This document shows, piece by piece, positions 55,324-64,000 of a stretch of DNA of 64,000 nt. The stretch comes from Devosia psychrophila (GTDB lineage Bacteria; Pseudomonadota; Alphaproteobacteria; Rhizobiales; Devosiaceae). The notes under the pieces are model-generated. The model was not told the origin of the DNA. It worked only from the letters and a program-made list of their open reading frames with translations, and ran no database searches. Both the position numbers and the translations under genes were made by a program. The DNA is taken from contig NZ_LAPV01000129.1 in NCBI RefSeq assembly GCF_000971275.1, forward strand, positions 1 through 64,000, in the 5' to 3' direction. Numbering within the stretch: the first letter of the stretch is position 1; every line of letters starts with the position of its first letter.

Positions 55324-58300
55324 CTACGCATACCGCCGCAGCACGAAATCCCAGACTTGTTCCACCTTGCTATCCCACAATGCCTGCGGATACGGATTTT
55401 CAGGCAACTCATTGAGACGCTGCCTGATCTCAGTCCAGACCGTTCCTCGCGTTTCCTGCCCACGAACCCAGTCTATTGCGCCAGTGAGGTCGTCCAACTT
55501 CCCCAATAGGGATCGCGCCACACGCTTGACTTCCATCTCTTCTGCTTTGGTGAGCTTCGGTTCCGGGTTAGTCAGAAGATCGAAGATCGCCAACTCCTCC
55601 TCCGTCAACTCTTCGCGTGCCGCGCGCTGCTCCTCCGCATCCATTTCTCCGATAAGCGATTTCAGCGCCTCAAAGAACTGTTCAGCATCGACCGAGCCGG
55701 TGTTGTACTCGGCAACCAGCTTTTCCAGCCGTTCCACTAAATGTTGCCGAGTGGGATTGGCTGCCGCAAGTTCGCGGGCCTTTCTCTCTGCGCCATCCCG
55801 CAATTTCTCAGTGGTGACTTTGGGGCTGGTGGCAAAAAGATCGGCAAGCTTGTCGAAGTCGATACCAGAAAGGTCCACGCGACCTTTAGCGGTGTCGCCT
55901 TCTACTATGGGCGTAAGGATGGCAACGCCTTCCAGCTTCTCGTCAAGCAGTTCGGCGATGCGGGCAGAGATCGCGGATATATCGACCGGACCAAGCCTTG
56001 CCTTCACCGCGTCAGACAAGGTGTGGAACACGGCAACAGGCTTAAGGTAGGGCGCGGCACGCTCATCAGGGAGCAGAGCCTTATAGGCTTTGGTCACGGC
56101 AGCGGTCAGTCGCACGAACTCGCGGCGGCGATCATCAGGCGAAATTAGGACTTCAATGGCCTGATTTATAAGTCGAAGCCGTTCGAAATCGCGGACCGCC
56201 GTGATGGCATCTGCGTTCACGCCCAGCGGTTGGACGAAGGCCCGTGCCGAAATTAGGGCCTTTTCAAGAGTGGCGACAAGCGCTTCCTTGTCCTTGATCG
56301 GGCTTTCCTCGCCCCCATCGCCCGCATAGATGGCGAGTGCCTTCTGGAGGTTCTGGAACACGCCGACATAATCTACGATGACGCCGGATGTCTTGCCTTC
56401 CGCCCTGCGATTGGCGCGGGCAATGGTCTGCATCAGCGTGTGGTTCTTCATCGGCTTGTCGAGATAAACGGTGCCGATAGTGGGCACGTCAAAGCCAGTA
56501 ATCCACATGGCGCAGACAAACACCAACCGAAGTGGATCGTTGGGGTCTTTAAACTTGGCCTCAAGGTCTTCACGGTGCATCCGCTCGCGGTGCCGCAGGA
56601 TGTCGAGGCCCTTCTTGCGCAAGTCATCGATCTCGTTCTGGCCTTGGCTCACCACCACCGCGATGTCGAGCTCGCGCAACCACATCAGTCGTTCGGCAAT
56701 GGTCGCGCCTTCCGCCTCATAGGCAGATTTTAGGCGCTCCTCATCTTGTGCGATCAGGCGCGCGATGGCGGCCTTTACCCTATCATGCATGGCCACGGCG
56801 GTCGCCTTGTCGATGGCGACGAACATCGCCTTTCCACGATACCCGCGCATGGCAAAGTGCAGCGCCAAATCTTCTGCCACCTTGTTCAGCCGGTCTGGCG
56901 CTGTGATGAGCGTATATTGCCGCCCAAACTGTTGGGTGAGTTTCTTTTCCTGCTCTTCGTCCAGCATAGCGTCATCAAGTAGGGCATCCAACTCTTCGCG
57001 CAATTCATCGACGTTGAGCTGCAATTCGGGCCTTCTGGCCTCGTAAAAGAGTGGGACCGTCGCGCCATCTCGCACGGACTGGGCGAAGTCGTAGACTGAG
57101 ACGTAGTCGCCGAACACTTCGCGGGTGCGGCTTTCTTCGCCATGTATCAGTGGCGTTCCAGTAAAGCCGATGAAGGACGCATTGGGCAGCGCGGCGCGCA
57201 TGTTGGCGGCAAGCTGGTCATATTGGCTCCGGTGAGCTTCGTCGGTCATCACGATAATGTCCGAGCGCTCGGACAACACCGGCATGGGTTCACGGTCCGC
57301 CGTGCTGAATTTCTGGATTAGCGTGAACACATAGCGCTCATTGCCCGCCAGAAGCTCTTTTAGATGAATGCGGCTTCCCGCCTGCGCCTGCTGAATATCC
57401 TTGGTCAGCGCACCAGCAGAGGCGAACTGCCCCGCAATCTGACCATCCAGCTCTGTGCGGTCTGTTACCACGACGAAGGTGTAATTCCCGCCCAGCCGCC
57501 GCAAGACCTTTTCCGCGAACATCACCATAGAAAGGCTTTTGCCCGATCCCTGCGTATGCCAGAACACGCCTAGCCGACCACGATTGCTTTCGATGTGGCG
57601 AACGGCCTCAATGGCGCGGTTGACCCCCAGCACCTGATGATATTTACCGACCACCTTGCGCAACCCGCCGCGCGCCTCGTCGAACAGCACAAAACTTTCG
57701 ATCAGGTCGAGAAACCGGGCAGGTTCACATGTCGCGCGCAAAAGCGTTTCAAGGCTAGGATCATCGGGCAAATCTTCTTCCAACCGTTTCCATGGTGCAA
57801 AGATCTCATAGGGGGCACCCGCCGGCCCCATCACTGCCTCCAGGCCGTTGGACAGGATCACAAAACCATTGGCCGGAAACAATTGCGGGATGGTGTCAAG
57901 GTAATCTCGCAAATTATTGTCATAGGCTTCAGCCAACGGGCACGCAGGGGCTTTCCATTCGGCCAGCAGCAGGGGCAGGCCATTGACGAAGCCGATTGTG
58001 TCGGGTCGCCGCCGGTGCAGCACCCCGTTGATCCAAACCTGACTGGCGACAAGAAAATCATTCGCGGCAATATCCCGCCAGTCGATCACTCGCACCAGAA
58101 AATCGGTGATTTTTCCATCATCGCGGCGCATCTGCACCGGCACACCGTTGCGGATCAACGATAGCACTTCTCGGTTTGCGGCAACCGGAAGCATGGCCGA
58201 ACGGTCGCGGGTGACTTCCATCTCTGCATGTAACAGCGCTTCGGGGGGCAAGTCTGAGTTTAGCTTGCGTAGAGCAGCCCTTAGACGCGCGGGCAGAAAC

Positions 58301-58458
58301 GCCTGCTGGAAGCTGGTGCGCCCCGTTGGATTGCCAGGCCCCGGCACTTCACCATGCAGATTGACATGCTGCCATCCCAACGTCTGCAACAAGGCCAACG
58401 CAGGTTTTTCCACGATGCCGTCCTCTGAAGCAACTAGACCCGTGATCGACGGCGCCAT
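55324..58458 (-). CDS. hsdR: Type I restriction enzyme R subunit
   Basis: 1044 residues. N-terminal PD-ExK nuclease site: Asp in RRPDTIGFVNG and Glu-x-Lys in LLLAEWKAP. SF2 translocase: Walker A WHTQGSGKSLSMV, motif II MTDEAHRSQYD, motif III FIGFTGTPL, and IARANRRAEGKTSG as motif VI. C-terminal helical domain binds the methylase core. With HsdM and HsdS it cleaves unmodified DNA far from the recognition site using ATP. One base separates it from the hsdS stop. All key residues present, so it should be active. Confidence 0.96.
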   Translation of the reverse strand: MAPSITGLVASEDGIVEKPALALLQTLGWQHVNLHGEVPGPGNPTGRTSFQQAFLPARLRAALRKLNSDLPPEALLHAEMEVTRDRSAMLPVAANREVLSLIRNGVPVQMRRDDGKITDFLVRVIDWRDIAANDFLVASQVWINGVLHRRRPDTIGFVNGLPLLLAEWKAPACPLAEAYDNNLRDYLDTIPQLFPANGFVILSNGLEAVMGPAGAPYEIFAPWKRLEEDLPDDPSLETLLRATCEPARFLDLIESFVLFDEARGGLRKVVGKYHQVLGVNRAIEAVRHIESNRGRLGVFWHTQGSGKSLSMVMFAEKVLRRLGGNYTFVVVTDRTELDGQIAGQFASAGALTKDIQQAQAGSRIHLKELLAGNERYVFTLIQKFSTADREPMPVLSERSDIIVMTDEAHRSQYDQLAANMRAALPNASFIGFTGTPLIHGEESRTREVFGDYVSVYDFAQSVRDGATVPLFYEARRPELQLNVDELREELDALLDDAMLDEEQEKKLTQQFGRQYTLITAPDRLNKVAEDLALHFAMRGYRGKAMFVAIDKATAVAMHDRVKAAIARLIAQDEERLKSAYEAEGATIAERLMWLRELDIAVVVSQGQNEIDDLRKKGLDILRHRERMHREDLEAKFKDPNDPLRLVFVCAMWITGFDVPTIGTVYLDKPMKNHTLMQTIARANRRAEGKTSGVIVDYVGVFQNLQKALAIYAGDGGEESPIKDKEALVATLEKALISARAFVQPLGVNADAITAVRDFERLRLINQAIEVLISPDDRRREFVRLTAAVTKAYKALLPDERAAPYLKPVAVFHTLSDAVKARLGPVDISAISARIAELLDEKLEGVAILTPIVEGDTAKGRVDLSGIDFDKLADLFATSPKVTTEKLRDGAERKARELAAANPTRQHLVERLEKLVAEYNTGSVDAEQFFEALKSLIGEMDAEEQRAAREELTEEELAIFDLLTNPEPKLTKAEEMEVKRVARSLLGKLDDLTGAIDWVRGQETRGTVWTEIRQRLNELPENPYPQALWDSKVEQVWDFVLRRYA

Positions 58459-58459
58459 G

Positions 58460-59698
58460 TTAAGCTGCCTCTTTTAACGTGCGTTCCACTTCGTCCATGG
58501 AGAGCTGACCGGAGATCAGGCGTGGCAAAAGGAGATCGCGCGCGGCAGCGAGGTTGGCAATCTGTTGCGCATATGTGTGCGAAGTTAAGCCGAGCAAGAA
58601 CCCTATCTGCTTCCGATAGTTGGCTGTCTCAAAGGGCAAAATACCGTCGCGGACAAAAAGAGTAGTTTGAAAGTTCGCGATACCGTTAGCGGCCACGACC
58701 TGGTAGCGAACAATTTCGCCGCTGGCATGGAGATTGCGACACCACATATGGAAAACGGCGGCGTCCTCTGGGCGCGCAAACTGAAAAACGCGGCAGAAGC
58801 TAGCGGCAATAACGCTGCCACCCAGGGCCTCGATTAGTCCGTGAGTGGCAACTATTGTCGACCCCGCAGCCCGCGTTTTGGCATTGATGGAGTTTTCCAG
58901 AAGCACATCGTATGGCTTCAGCAACCGCTTATCAGCACTGGACCGTGTTATGAAGCGCGTCGGGCACGAGCCAAAATCGCCACTTTGTAGCCTTGAAAAG
59001 TCGGTTCCACGAACCACCCGAACTTCAACTGTGTGATCTGCGTCAGGTTCGTCTAATCCCCAGTCACCTCCGAGGGTTTTTACGACAAGTTCGCTAAGTG
59101 GCAAATCGCCATGAGGGTTCGTCTGGCTGTCGTGCATCAATTCTTGGAATAGCCCCTGCGCCATCGCTTCCAGCACCGTGATCCGCCGCCGGTTGACCTC
59201 GATCAGATCGTCATATGCTCCAAGGATCGAAGAGATGCGGCGCTGGTTGGGGAGCGGAGGAGCGTCAATCTCGACATCAGAGAAGGCTGTTTTGTTTATG
59301 ATTGGCGTGGCCGCGCCTCCGGCACGGGCCATCAGTTCATCAGCTTTTGTTCGCAACGCGTAGTAGACGAACCCTGTGTCAAAACGTGCTTGATCTACGA
59401 TCACACTGTTAACTTGCTGATTGGTCTGAGAGGGTGTGCTCGACATGCAAATTTTGCCGATGGTCGCGCCAATGCAGACGACGCATACTGAGCCTTCAGG
59501 TAGCAACGTACGCTTTCTTCTATCCCAATCAGTTGAAACGAAACGGTCAGTCGAGATATGCCTGCAGTCGAAGGACATATTGCTCGGGGTGATGAAGGGA
59601 ATAGTCCCATCGAACAACTCCGGCGATGATGATGGAGGCGTTTTGCCCGTAACAACACGCCCGAGATCGGCAATCCGGTATGTTTGCCACCCGGTCAC
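58460..59698 (-). CDS. hsdS: Type I restriction specificity subunit
   Basis: 412 residues from GTG 59698, overlapping the hsdM stop by four bases (GTGA); the frame extends to 59905 only inside hsdM. Two target-recognition domains, each followed by a conserved helix: LPNQRRISSILGAYDDLIEV with RRRITVLEAMAQGLFQELM in the middle, and YAQQIANLAAARDLLLPRLI at the end. TRD1 starts TGKTPPSSSPELFDGTIPF. The recognition sequence cannot be read. Both halves are intact, so it is bipartite and functional. Confidence 0.93.
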   Translation of the reverse strand: MTGWQTYRIADLGRVVTGKTPPSSSPELFDGTIPFITPSNMSFDCRHISTDRFVSTDWDRRKRTLLPEGSVCVVCIGATIGKICMSSTPSQTNQQVNSVIVDQARFDTGFVYYALRTKADELMARAGGAATPIINKTAFSDVEIDAPPLPNQRRISSILGAYDDLIEVNRRRITVLEAMAQGLFQELMHDSQTNPHGDLPLSELVVKTLGGDWGLDEPDADHTVEVRVVRGTDFSRLQSGDFGSCPTRFITRSSADKRLLKPYDVLLENSINAKTRAAGSTIVATHGLIEALGGSVIAASFCRVFQFARPEDAAVFHMWCRNLHASGEIVRYQVVAANGIANFQTTLFVRDGILPFETANYRKQIGFLLGLTSHTYAQQIANLAAARDLLLPRLISGQLSMDEVERTLKEAA

Positions 59699-61251
59699 GC
59701 TAGCACCTCGGCGACATTCGCCGCGACTACGCCCTGCAAGCGCAACGCTTCGGCGTTGAGCACTTCCAGTTCCTCCTGCAAGGCCTCTAACCGCTCGCGG
59801 AAATCCCCGTCCTCTACCTGTTCGCCCAGAGCGACACCCACATAGCGACCGGGGTTCAGGCTCCAGTCTTGCACAGCGATCTGAGCGCGGGTGGCGACTT
59901 TGCACAGGCCGGGTACGTCCTTGTAACCAACGTCCCCGAAGGTTGCGGTCGTCTTCGGGCCGCTGCCAGCCGCTACCTCACTCGCTTCGCCACGCCACCG
60001 ACGTACAATATTGCCGATAAACTCAATCTGGTCCGGCGAGAAATCCCGTTGAGCGCGGCTGACTTGACGGAAAATTTGGCGCGCGTCGATGAACAGCACC
60101 TCGTCCGCCCGCGGGCCCCTCGTCTTGCCCTTGTCCAGGAACCAAAGGGCTACCGGGAGGGTGACAGTGAAGAACATGTTGGGTGAGGTGCTGACGATCA
60201 CATCCACCACGCCCGTTTCGATCAGCTTGCGGCGCATCTCGCGTTCTGACCCGCCCGCGCCGGACGCGGAATTTGCCATTACAAAGCCCGCGCGCCCTTT
60301 TTCATTGAGCGCGGCGTTGAACAGGCCTATCCACAGATAATTGGCATTGTTTACCGTTGGGACGCCTAGCGAAAAGCGCGCCTCTACATGCCCGGCATCG
60401 TTGACTATCCGCGAACGATCGACTTCTGACTGATTGAACGGCGGGTTGGCCATCACAAAATCAAACGCACCCACCATACTGTGTGGGTCTTCATAATAGC
60501 TGTTGGCGACCTGAACATCGCCCGACAGCCCATGCACCGCCAAATTGAGGCGGCACAGCTTCTGCGTGTCCTCCATCTTTTCAGCCCCATAAATGCTGAT
60601 CTCACGGCTGGGATTTTTATGGTGCCGCTTCACGAATTCAGCGGAATGGACAAACATGCCACCGGAGCCGCAGGCGGGATCGAATATCTTGCCGTGATAG
60701 GGTTCGATCACCTCAACGATTAGCTTTACGATGGAACTGGGTGTGAAATATTCACCGCCCTTCTGCATAAAGGCCGAGGCGAATTCGCCCATAAAATATT
60801 CAAAGATTAGCCCATAAGCATCGCCCTCAATCTTGAGCGGAGCCAACAGTCGCAGAATTTCCCGCAGCACGCTGTTGGGCAATGCGCCATATCCCCGTGG
60901 CAGGACGCCAGCAAGATCAGGATTGTGCTCGGTGATGGTCTCCATCGCCTCATTCAGCGCGTGAGCCAGATTTTCCGTTTCCGGCAGGCTTAGGAGGTGA
61001 GAAAAACGCGCATGGTCGGGTAGGAACACCGCGCCATGCCCGTGATAATCCTGGGGCGTGGGTTTCAAGCGACCGGTGAAGGTTTTTAACAATTCAGCGT
61101 GAACCACGTCAAACCGCGTTTCCATCTGACGCAGGGCAATAAGGGCAAGGACGGGCTGGGCATATTGGTCGGGCCGCAATGTGGTATTGGTCCAAAGCTG
61201 ATCAGCTGTTTTGAACAGACGCTTTGAGAGGTCCTGAAGATCGACTGACAA
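59695..61251 (-). CDS. hsdM: Type I restriction methylase subunit
   Basis: 518 residues, N6-adenine methyltransferase. N-terminal HsdM helical domain (LQDLSKRLFKTADQLWTNTT), SAM motif FDPACGSGGMFVHSAEF, catalytic NPPF in VMANPPFNQSEVD, and GGEYFTPSSIVKLIVEVI. A C-terminal coiled segment (ERLEALQEELEVLNAEALRL) contacts HsdS. First gene of hsdM-hsdS-hsdR. A 12-bp inverted repeat lies 142 bases upstream. Confidence 0.96.
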   Translation of the reverse strand: MSVDLQDLSKRLFKTADQLWTNTTLRPDQYAQPVLALIALRQMETRFDVVHAELLKTFTGRLKPTPQDYHGHGAVFLPDHARFSHLLSLPETENLAHALNEAMETITEHNPDLAGVLPRGYGALPNSVLREILRLLAPLKIEGDAYGLIFEYFMGEFASAFMQKGGEYFTPSSIVKLIVEVIEPYHGKIFDPACGSGGMFVHSAEFVKRHHKNPSREISIYGAEKMEDTQKLCRLNLAVHGLSGDVQVANSYYEDPHSMVGAFDFVMANPPFNQSEVDRSRIVNDAGHVEARFSLGVPTVNNANYLWIGLFNAALNEKGRAGFVMANSASGAGGSEREMRRKLIETGVVDVIVSTSPNMFFTVTLPVALWFLDKGKTRGPRADEVLFIDARQIFRQVSRAQRDFSPDQIEFIGNIVRRWRGEASEVAAGSGPKTTATFGDVGYKDVPGLCKVATRAQIAVQDWSLNPGRYVGVALGEQVEDGDFRERLEALQEELEVLNAEALRLQGVVAANVAEVLA

Positions 61252-61392
61252 TATGTGCCCCAGACATTTAGCAAAAGTACCACTGGCCTTGTTATGTCTT
61301 CGCCAGATGCTGCTTGTCGAGACATATCGGGGTGGTGGTCATTCCCTTGCCACCTGTAATGCCTGGTATCCGGTCCATAATGCTCAAAGATG

Positions 61393-61421
61393 ACCCGTGA
61401 TAATAGAAGATTATCACGGGT
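61393..61421. repeat. 12-bp perfect inverted repeat upstream of hsdM
   Basis: ACCCGTGATAAT and ATTATCACGGGT are inverted around AGAAG. It lies just below the zinc-ribbon gene and above hsdM, both leftward. Without a T run on minus, it may be a weak terminator of the first or an operator for the hsd operon. Confidence 0.6.
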
Positions 61422-61426
61422 TAGAA

Positions 61427-61942
61427 TTATTCTTGAAGATAAATAAGCTTGGTCCAAGCGTCTTCCGATCCGTTTCCATCAGATCGAAACAGCCTTGCGA
61501 GTACAAACTCGCTGTCGACGTCAGAACGACCGATGACAAGTAACTTGTCCCCCTTATCAATTAGCCAGCAGCTGTCGCGTTGGTAGGTGCCTAAGGCATT
61601 GGCCTCTAGAAGCTTATATTTGGCGATTGCGTCTACGAGCTGGCCGCAGACGATCGCTTCCCGAGCGGCGTAAACTGGTCCGTCCATTAGCTGTTCAGGA
61701 GGAGACTGGTTAGCCGCTACGCTTGGGACGACGCGGGCAGGGATTAGGCTGGTCAAGAAAATCAGTCCAATAAAACCGCATAGAATGGTGCCTACGACCC
61801 ACGCCAGTTTTCTTTGAGATTTGGCTCGCACCAAGCGCCCCTTTTGCCAATCTTCTGACGTAAGGGGTTGTCCGCACTTTGGGCACGTTGTCGCGCTGGG
61901 CGAAATTGGTTGCTGGCAGTTTGGGCATGGTTCAATGGCCAT
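61427..61942 (-). CDS. Zinc-ribbon membrane protein
   Basis: 171 residues. N-terminal zinc ribbon with CPNCQQPISPSATTCPKCGQ, a basic linker, one membrane segment (LAWVVGTILCGFIGLIFLTS) and an outside domain of about 100 residues with two cysteines (VCGQL and SCWLI). GGAGG precedes the ATG. Probably anchored with the ribbon in the cytoplasm. Function unknown; it shares the strand with hsdMSR and the gap holds the inverted repeat. Confidence 0.8.
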   Translation of the reverse strand: MAIEPCPNCQQPISPSATTCPKCGQPLTSEDWQKGRLVRAKSQRKLAWVVGTILCGFIGLIFLTSLIPARVVPSVAANQSPPEQLMDGPVYAAREAIVCGQLVDAIAKYKLLEANALGTYQRDSCWLIDKGDKLLVIGRSDVDSEFVLARLFRSDGNGSEDAWTKLIYLQE

Positions 61943-62022
61943 TCGTGGTCCTCCAATAAGATAAATATCCGATTTTTGGATAATCGGAAATTCGAAATAC
62001 GCAGTGCTGGTCAGGACCAGTT

Positions 62023-62262
62023 ATGCGAAAATCCATTCGTTCAAAGCGCCATGAGATGGTGGCTCAAGCCATCGGCGAGCAGCGGATACGCGCTGGTTTT
62101 ACCCAGTATGAGGTAGCTAGACGGCTAGACCGACACCAACCTTTTATGGCGAACATCGAAAGTGGCGATCGCCGTATCGACGTGGTTGAATTGCTAGATA
62201 TTGCGGAGATTATTGATCTCGACGTTCCGGCCCTTATCGGGCGTTTGCGCGCAACTCGCTAA
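62023..62262 (+). CDS. XRE-family helix-turn-helix regulator
   Basis: 79 residues: AIGEQRIRAGFTQYEVARRL and HQPFMANIESGDRRIDVVEL form the classic five-helix Cro/C1 domain. Small size and place near an RM system recall controller proteins, but those normally serve type II systems. The gap 61943-62022 to the divergent zinc-ribbon gene has CCGAT…ATCGG and TATCC…GGATA inverted repeats that may be its operator. Its stop overlaps the integrase stop by four bases, tail to tail. Confidence 0.88.
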   Translation: MRKSIRSKRHEMVAQAIGEQRIRAGFTQYEVARRLDRHQPFMANIESGDRRIDVVELLDIAEIIDLDVPALIGRLRATR

Positions 62263-63209
62263 AGAACTGCGCCCGCCGCATTGCCGACCCACATTTCACC
62301 ATCTCGGATATACCGCGCCAGCATGGCGTCTGAAGCATGTCCGGTCTGGCTTCTAATCTTCCAACTGGGAACACCGGCACGCGCCGCACTCGTTGCCAAT
62401 CCGGCCCGTAGACTATGTCCCGAATATATTGAGGGCTCTAAACAAGCGGTGACGGCATGTTGACGGACAACTTCACAAACGGCTTCTCCAGACAGCCGGT
62501 GAGGTGAGATATTTCCGTGGCGATCTATTCGTCGGAAAGCGGGCCCGGTGCCATGTTCTAATAAAGCCTTCCAGGCCAGGAACGCTCTCACTGGACACAG
62601 CGTGGGGCGACCATATGGAATACCTATTTTGCGCCCCTCCCCGAACTGGTCGGTCTTGGAACGTCTGATGGTTATGATCAGGCCTTCCTCCACGAGGACA
62701 ATATCCTCGTGGTCCAGTCCAACCAATTCAGAGCGGCGAAACCCACCAGCGAAGCCGATCAGCAACAACGCCTTGTCGCGCACCTGCTTAGGCCGATCCG
62801 TGAACGCCCCAGTCATTGCGAGCAGGTTGGCGCGTGTGATTGGCGTAGCTCGTCGCTGATCGCTCCCATATGTGCGCCGAATGCCGCGCATTGTCGCTCG
62901 AACAAGCTCACTAGAAGTAGGACTATCGTAACCTCCTATGCGGTGAGCTTTTGATATTGACGCAGTCCAGCGAGCCAAAGTAGCCGGCTTATGGGTTGTT
63001 GCGTGTGCGGCCAGAAAGTCAGCGATTATACCTGCTGTTGCAGGGACCGTCCCACCCCAGGCGAAGAACTGATCAAGATCAGAGCGAAATGCGCGCTGAG
63101 ATGCCTCTGCCATTGAACTTCTGACAAAATCTTGGGTGGTCCGCGCGACCACAGGGATTTGGTCTTGCAATTGTGGAGCTAGGATGGACATTTTACCGGT
63201 TACAGGCAT
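62259..63209 (-). CDS. Tyrosine-type integrase/recombinase (second)
   Basis: 316 residues from ATG 63209 (MPVTGKMSILAPQ), preceded by AGGAGG at nine bases. SAM-like core-binding domain (AEASQRAFRSDLDQFFAWGG), then catalytic Arg in GGFRRSELVGLDHED, Lys in RRSKTDQFG, His-x-x-Arg in YSGHSLRAGLATSAARAG, His in SQTGHASDAML and Tyr in MLARYIRDG, all present. No arm-binding domain of the P4 type, so it is a different class from the integrase at 2388. Its first 17 bases overlap the upstream unknown gene. Likely mover of the 52.5-64 kb island or of a part of it. Confidence 0.9.
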   Translation of the reverse strand: MPVTGKMSILAPQLQDQIPVVARTTQDFVRSSMAEASQRAFRSDLDQFFAWGGTVPATAGIIADFLAAHATTHKPATLARWTASISKAHRIGGYDSPTSSELVRATMRGIRRTYGSDQRRATPITRANLLAMTGAFTDRPKQVRDKALLLIGFAGGFRRSELVGLDHEDIVLVEEGLIITIRRSKTDQFGEGRKIGIPYGRPTLCPVRAFLAWKALLEHGTGPAFRRIDRHGNISPHRLSGEAVCEVVRQHAVTACLEPSIYSGHSLRAGLATSAARAGVPSWKIRSQTGHASDAMLARYIRDGEMWVGNAAGAVL

Positions 63210-64000
63210 TGAAACGCACCTCCTGGAAGGACTTGAAATCGGCCTTGAGAAGCCGAAGTGGTTCACTTGCATCCGCGCAGTCGCCGCCATTTCCACCAAG
63301 TTCTGCAAGTGATTTCAGCAAGTCACCGGTTGCCCATCGCAGGCGGCGGTCAACTGCACCGCCTTCTACGCGAAAGAGAAGATTGCCAAGAAACGACAGC
63401 CGATCACCTTCAGCGATCTCCTCTCTTATCCATCGGGCTATGTCGGTAGAGCCACCTAGGAACGACCGAAGAGCTGCCTTTCCCTCCCGAGAGTACTGGT
63501 CAAAGGCCCATGCAGGAACACCACTAATCAGCTGCTCGTCTGCAAGCTCGTCGGGAACGATCGTGGAGACTTGGTTGGCTATGTCCCTGGACAGCAGCAG
63601 CACGAAGGGGGCCAATACCTCTCCAGTCCGTTTGAAGCCCACCCTACATACTTCGACTAGCGTGTTTGGCCAACCAGCCTCGAATAGGGTGTTGAAGACT
63701 GCGTCCGGGTTACCACGTTGATAGGTAAGGTGTTTCGACGGTCGGCGGTCTGTCCCGAGCGCGTACCACATCGCCAACGCTCGAATTTGAACTGGGTCCG
63801 TGCCAATCACCACGTCTAGCAACTGGGGTATCGACAACTCTACCAGCACGGTACGAACCTGGATAAATTCGGGGTGAGTGTCGGCGGTCATCAGCAGGTC
63901 ATCAGCAGCGCGGCATTTAACCGATTGGCAGAGCTGCTCCACCAGATAGCTTGCCACCTGCCACTCGCCACCGAATGTTTGACGGACACGCTTGCCAGCC
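63193..64000 (-). CDS. Unknown protein, N-terminus beyond window
   Basis: At least 269 codons; the frame is open through the window end, so the start lies outside. A GTG at 63957 is possible but the upstream codons (VRQTFGGEWQVASYL) read as normal protein. Mostly helical and acidic, with VRTVLVELSIPQLLDVVIG, IRALAMWYALG, and a C-terminal LSFLGNLLFRVEGGAVDRRL. No motif recognised. Coupled to the integrase by a 17-base overlap, so it belongs to the same mobile module; a recombination partner or cargo is possible. Confidence 0.65.
   Translation of the reverse strand, partial: AGKRVRQTFGGEWQVASYLVEQLCQSVKCRAADDLLMTADTHPEFIQVRTVLVELSIPQLLDVVIGTDPVQIRALAMWYALGTDRRPSKHLTYQRGNPDAVFNTLFEAGWPNTLVEVCRVGFKRTGEVLAPFVLLLSRDIANQVSTIVPDELADEQLISGVPAWAFDQYSREGKAALRSFLGGSTDIARWIREEIAEGDRLSFLGNLLFRVEGGAVDRRLRWATGDLLKSLAELGGNGGDCADASEPLRLLKADFKSFQEVRFNACNR

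Noticed and set aside
62023..62262. Type II RM controller protein
   Set aside because: The adjacent RM system is type I and the C-box pattern is not evident; kept as a plain XRE regulator.

Overview
The window looks like chromosome of a GC-rich alphaproteobacterium of the order Hyphomicrobiales (Rhizobiales), most like Devosia or a relative. The signs are dense directional operons of peptide-type and polyamine ABC transporters, many FCD-type GntR regulators, cassette families first named from Agrobacterium vitis, GTG/TTG starts, and GC-rich intergenic palindromes including one (36567-36611) of a type common in Rhizobiales. No rRNA, complete tRNA or CRISPR array was found. The genus is inferred, not proven.

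Layout. 1-3.7 kb is the end of a small integrated element on the minus strand: an IS5-type transposase scrap, an HGGxSTG protein, two unknown proteins, an AlpA-like regulator and a P4-type tyrosine integrase. 3.9-4.2 kb holds cspA with an unusual tandem terminator. 4.4-5.0 kb is a gene graveyard where pieces of a GH127 glycosidase and an ABC-ATPase TOBE domain are joined. treZ follows (5.0-6.8 kb).

6.9-18.2 kb is a catabolic locus around an AT-rich divergent promoter. Leftward run a sialidase-like protein fused to a PdxA-type dehydrogenase, a DapA-family aldolase/dehydratase and an iron-type alcohol dehydrogenase. Rightward run a peptide-type ABC transporter, a DUF1537 acid-sugar kinase and a GntR regulator. 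DUF1537 kinase plus PdxA2 is a known route for four-carbon acid sugars such as threonate. 18.4-25.9 kb is a second complete peptide-type transporter followed by an LLM flavin monooxygenase and two AhpD/CMD-type proteins, a recurrent cassette of unknown substrate.

25.9-48.4 kb is mixed metabolism: YciI protein, EamA exporter, an aldo-keto reductase / FAH hydrolase / RecD-like helicase / transglutaminase operon, a second transglutaminase, a Kef-type antiporter with a 16-fold Glu-Thr repeat, an Rrf2 regulator, purU, a potFGHI operon trailed by a very short ORF with an extreme Shine-Dalgarno, psuG-psuK, an M20 peptidase, and a TetR/oxidoreductase pair with twin operators. 48.7-52.4 kb has a ribbon-helix-helix protein and divergent nhaA and sulP, both with structured leaders.

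52.5-64 kb is a second, less GC-rich mobile/defence island. It opens with three GGGTACGC repeats like integrase arm sites. It carries a tight three-gene operon (ComEC-like metallo-beta-lactamase-fold hydrolase plus two unknown proteins), a complete type I restriction-modification system (hsdMSR), a zinc-ribbon membrane protein, an XRE regulator, a second tyrosine integrase and an unknown gene cut by the window end. The three-gene operon is the best candidate here for an undescribed system.
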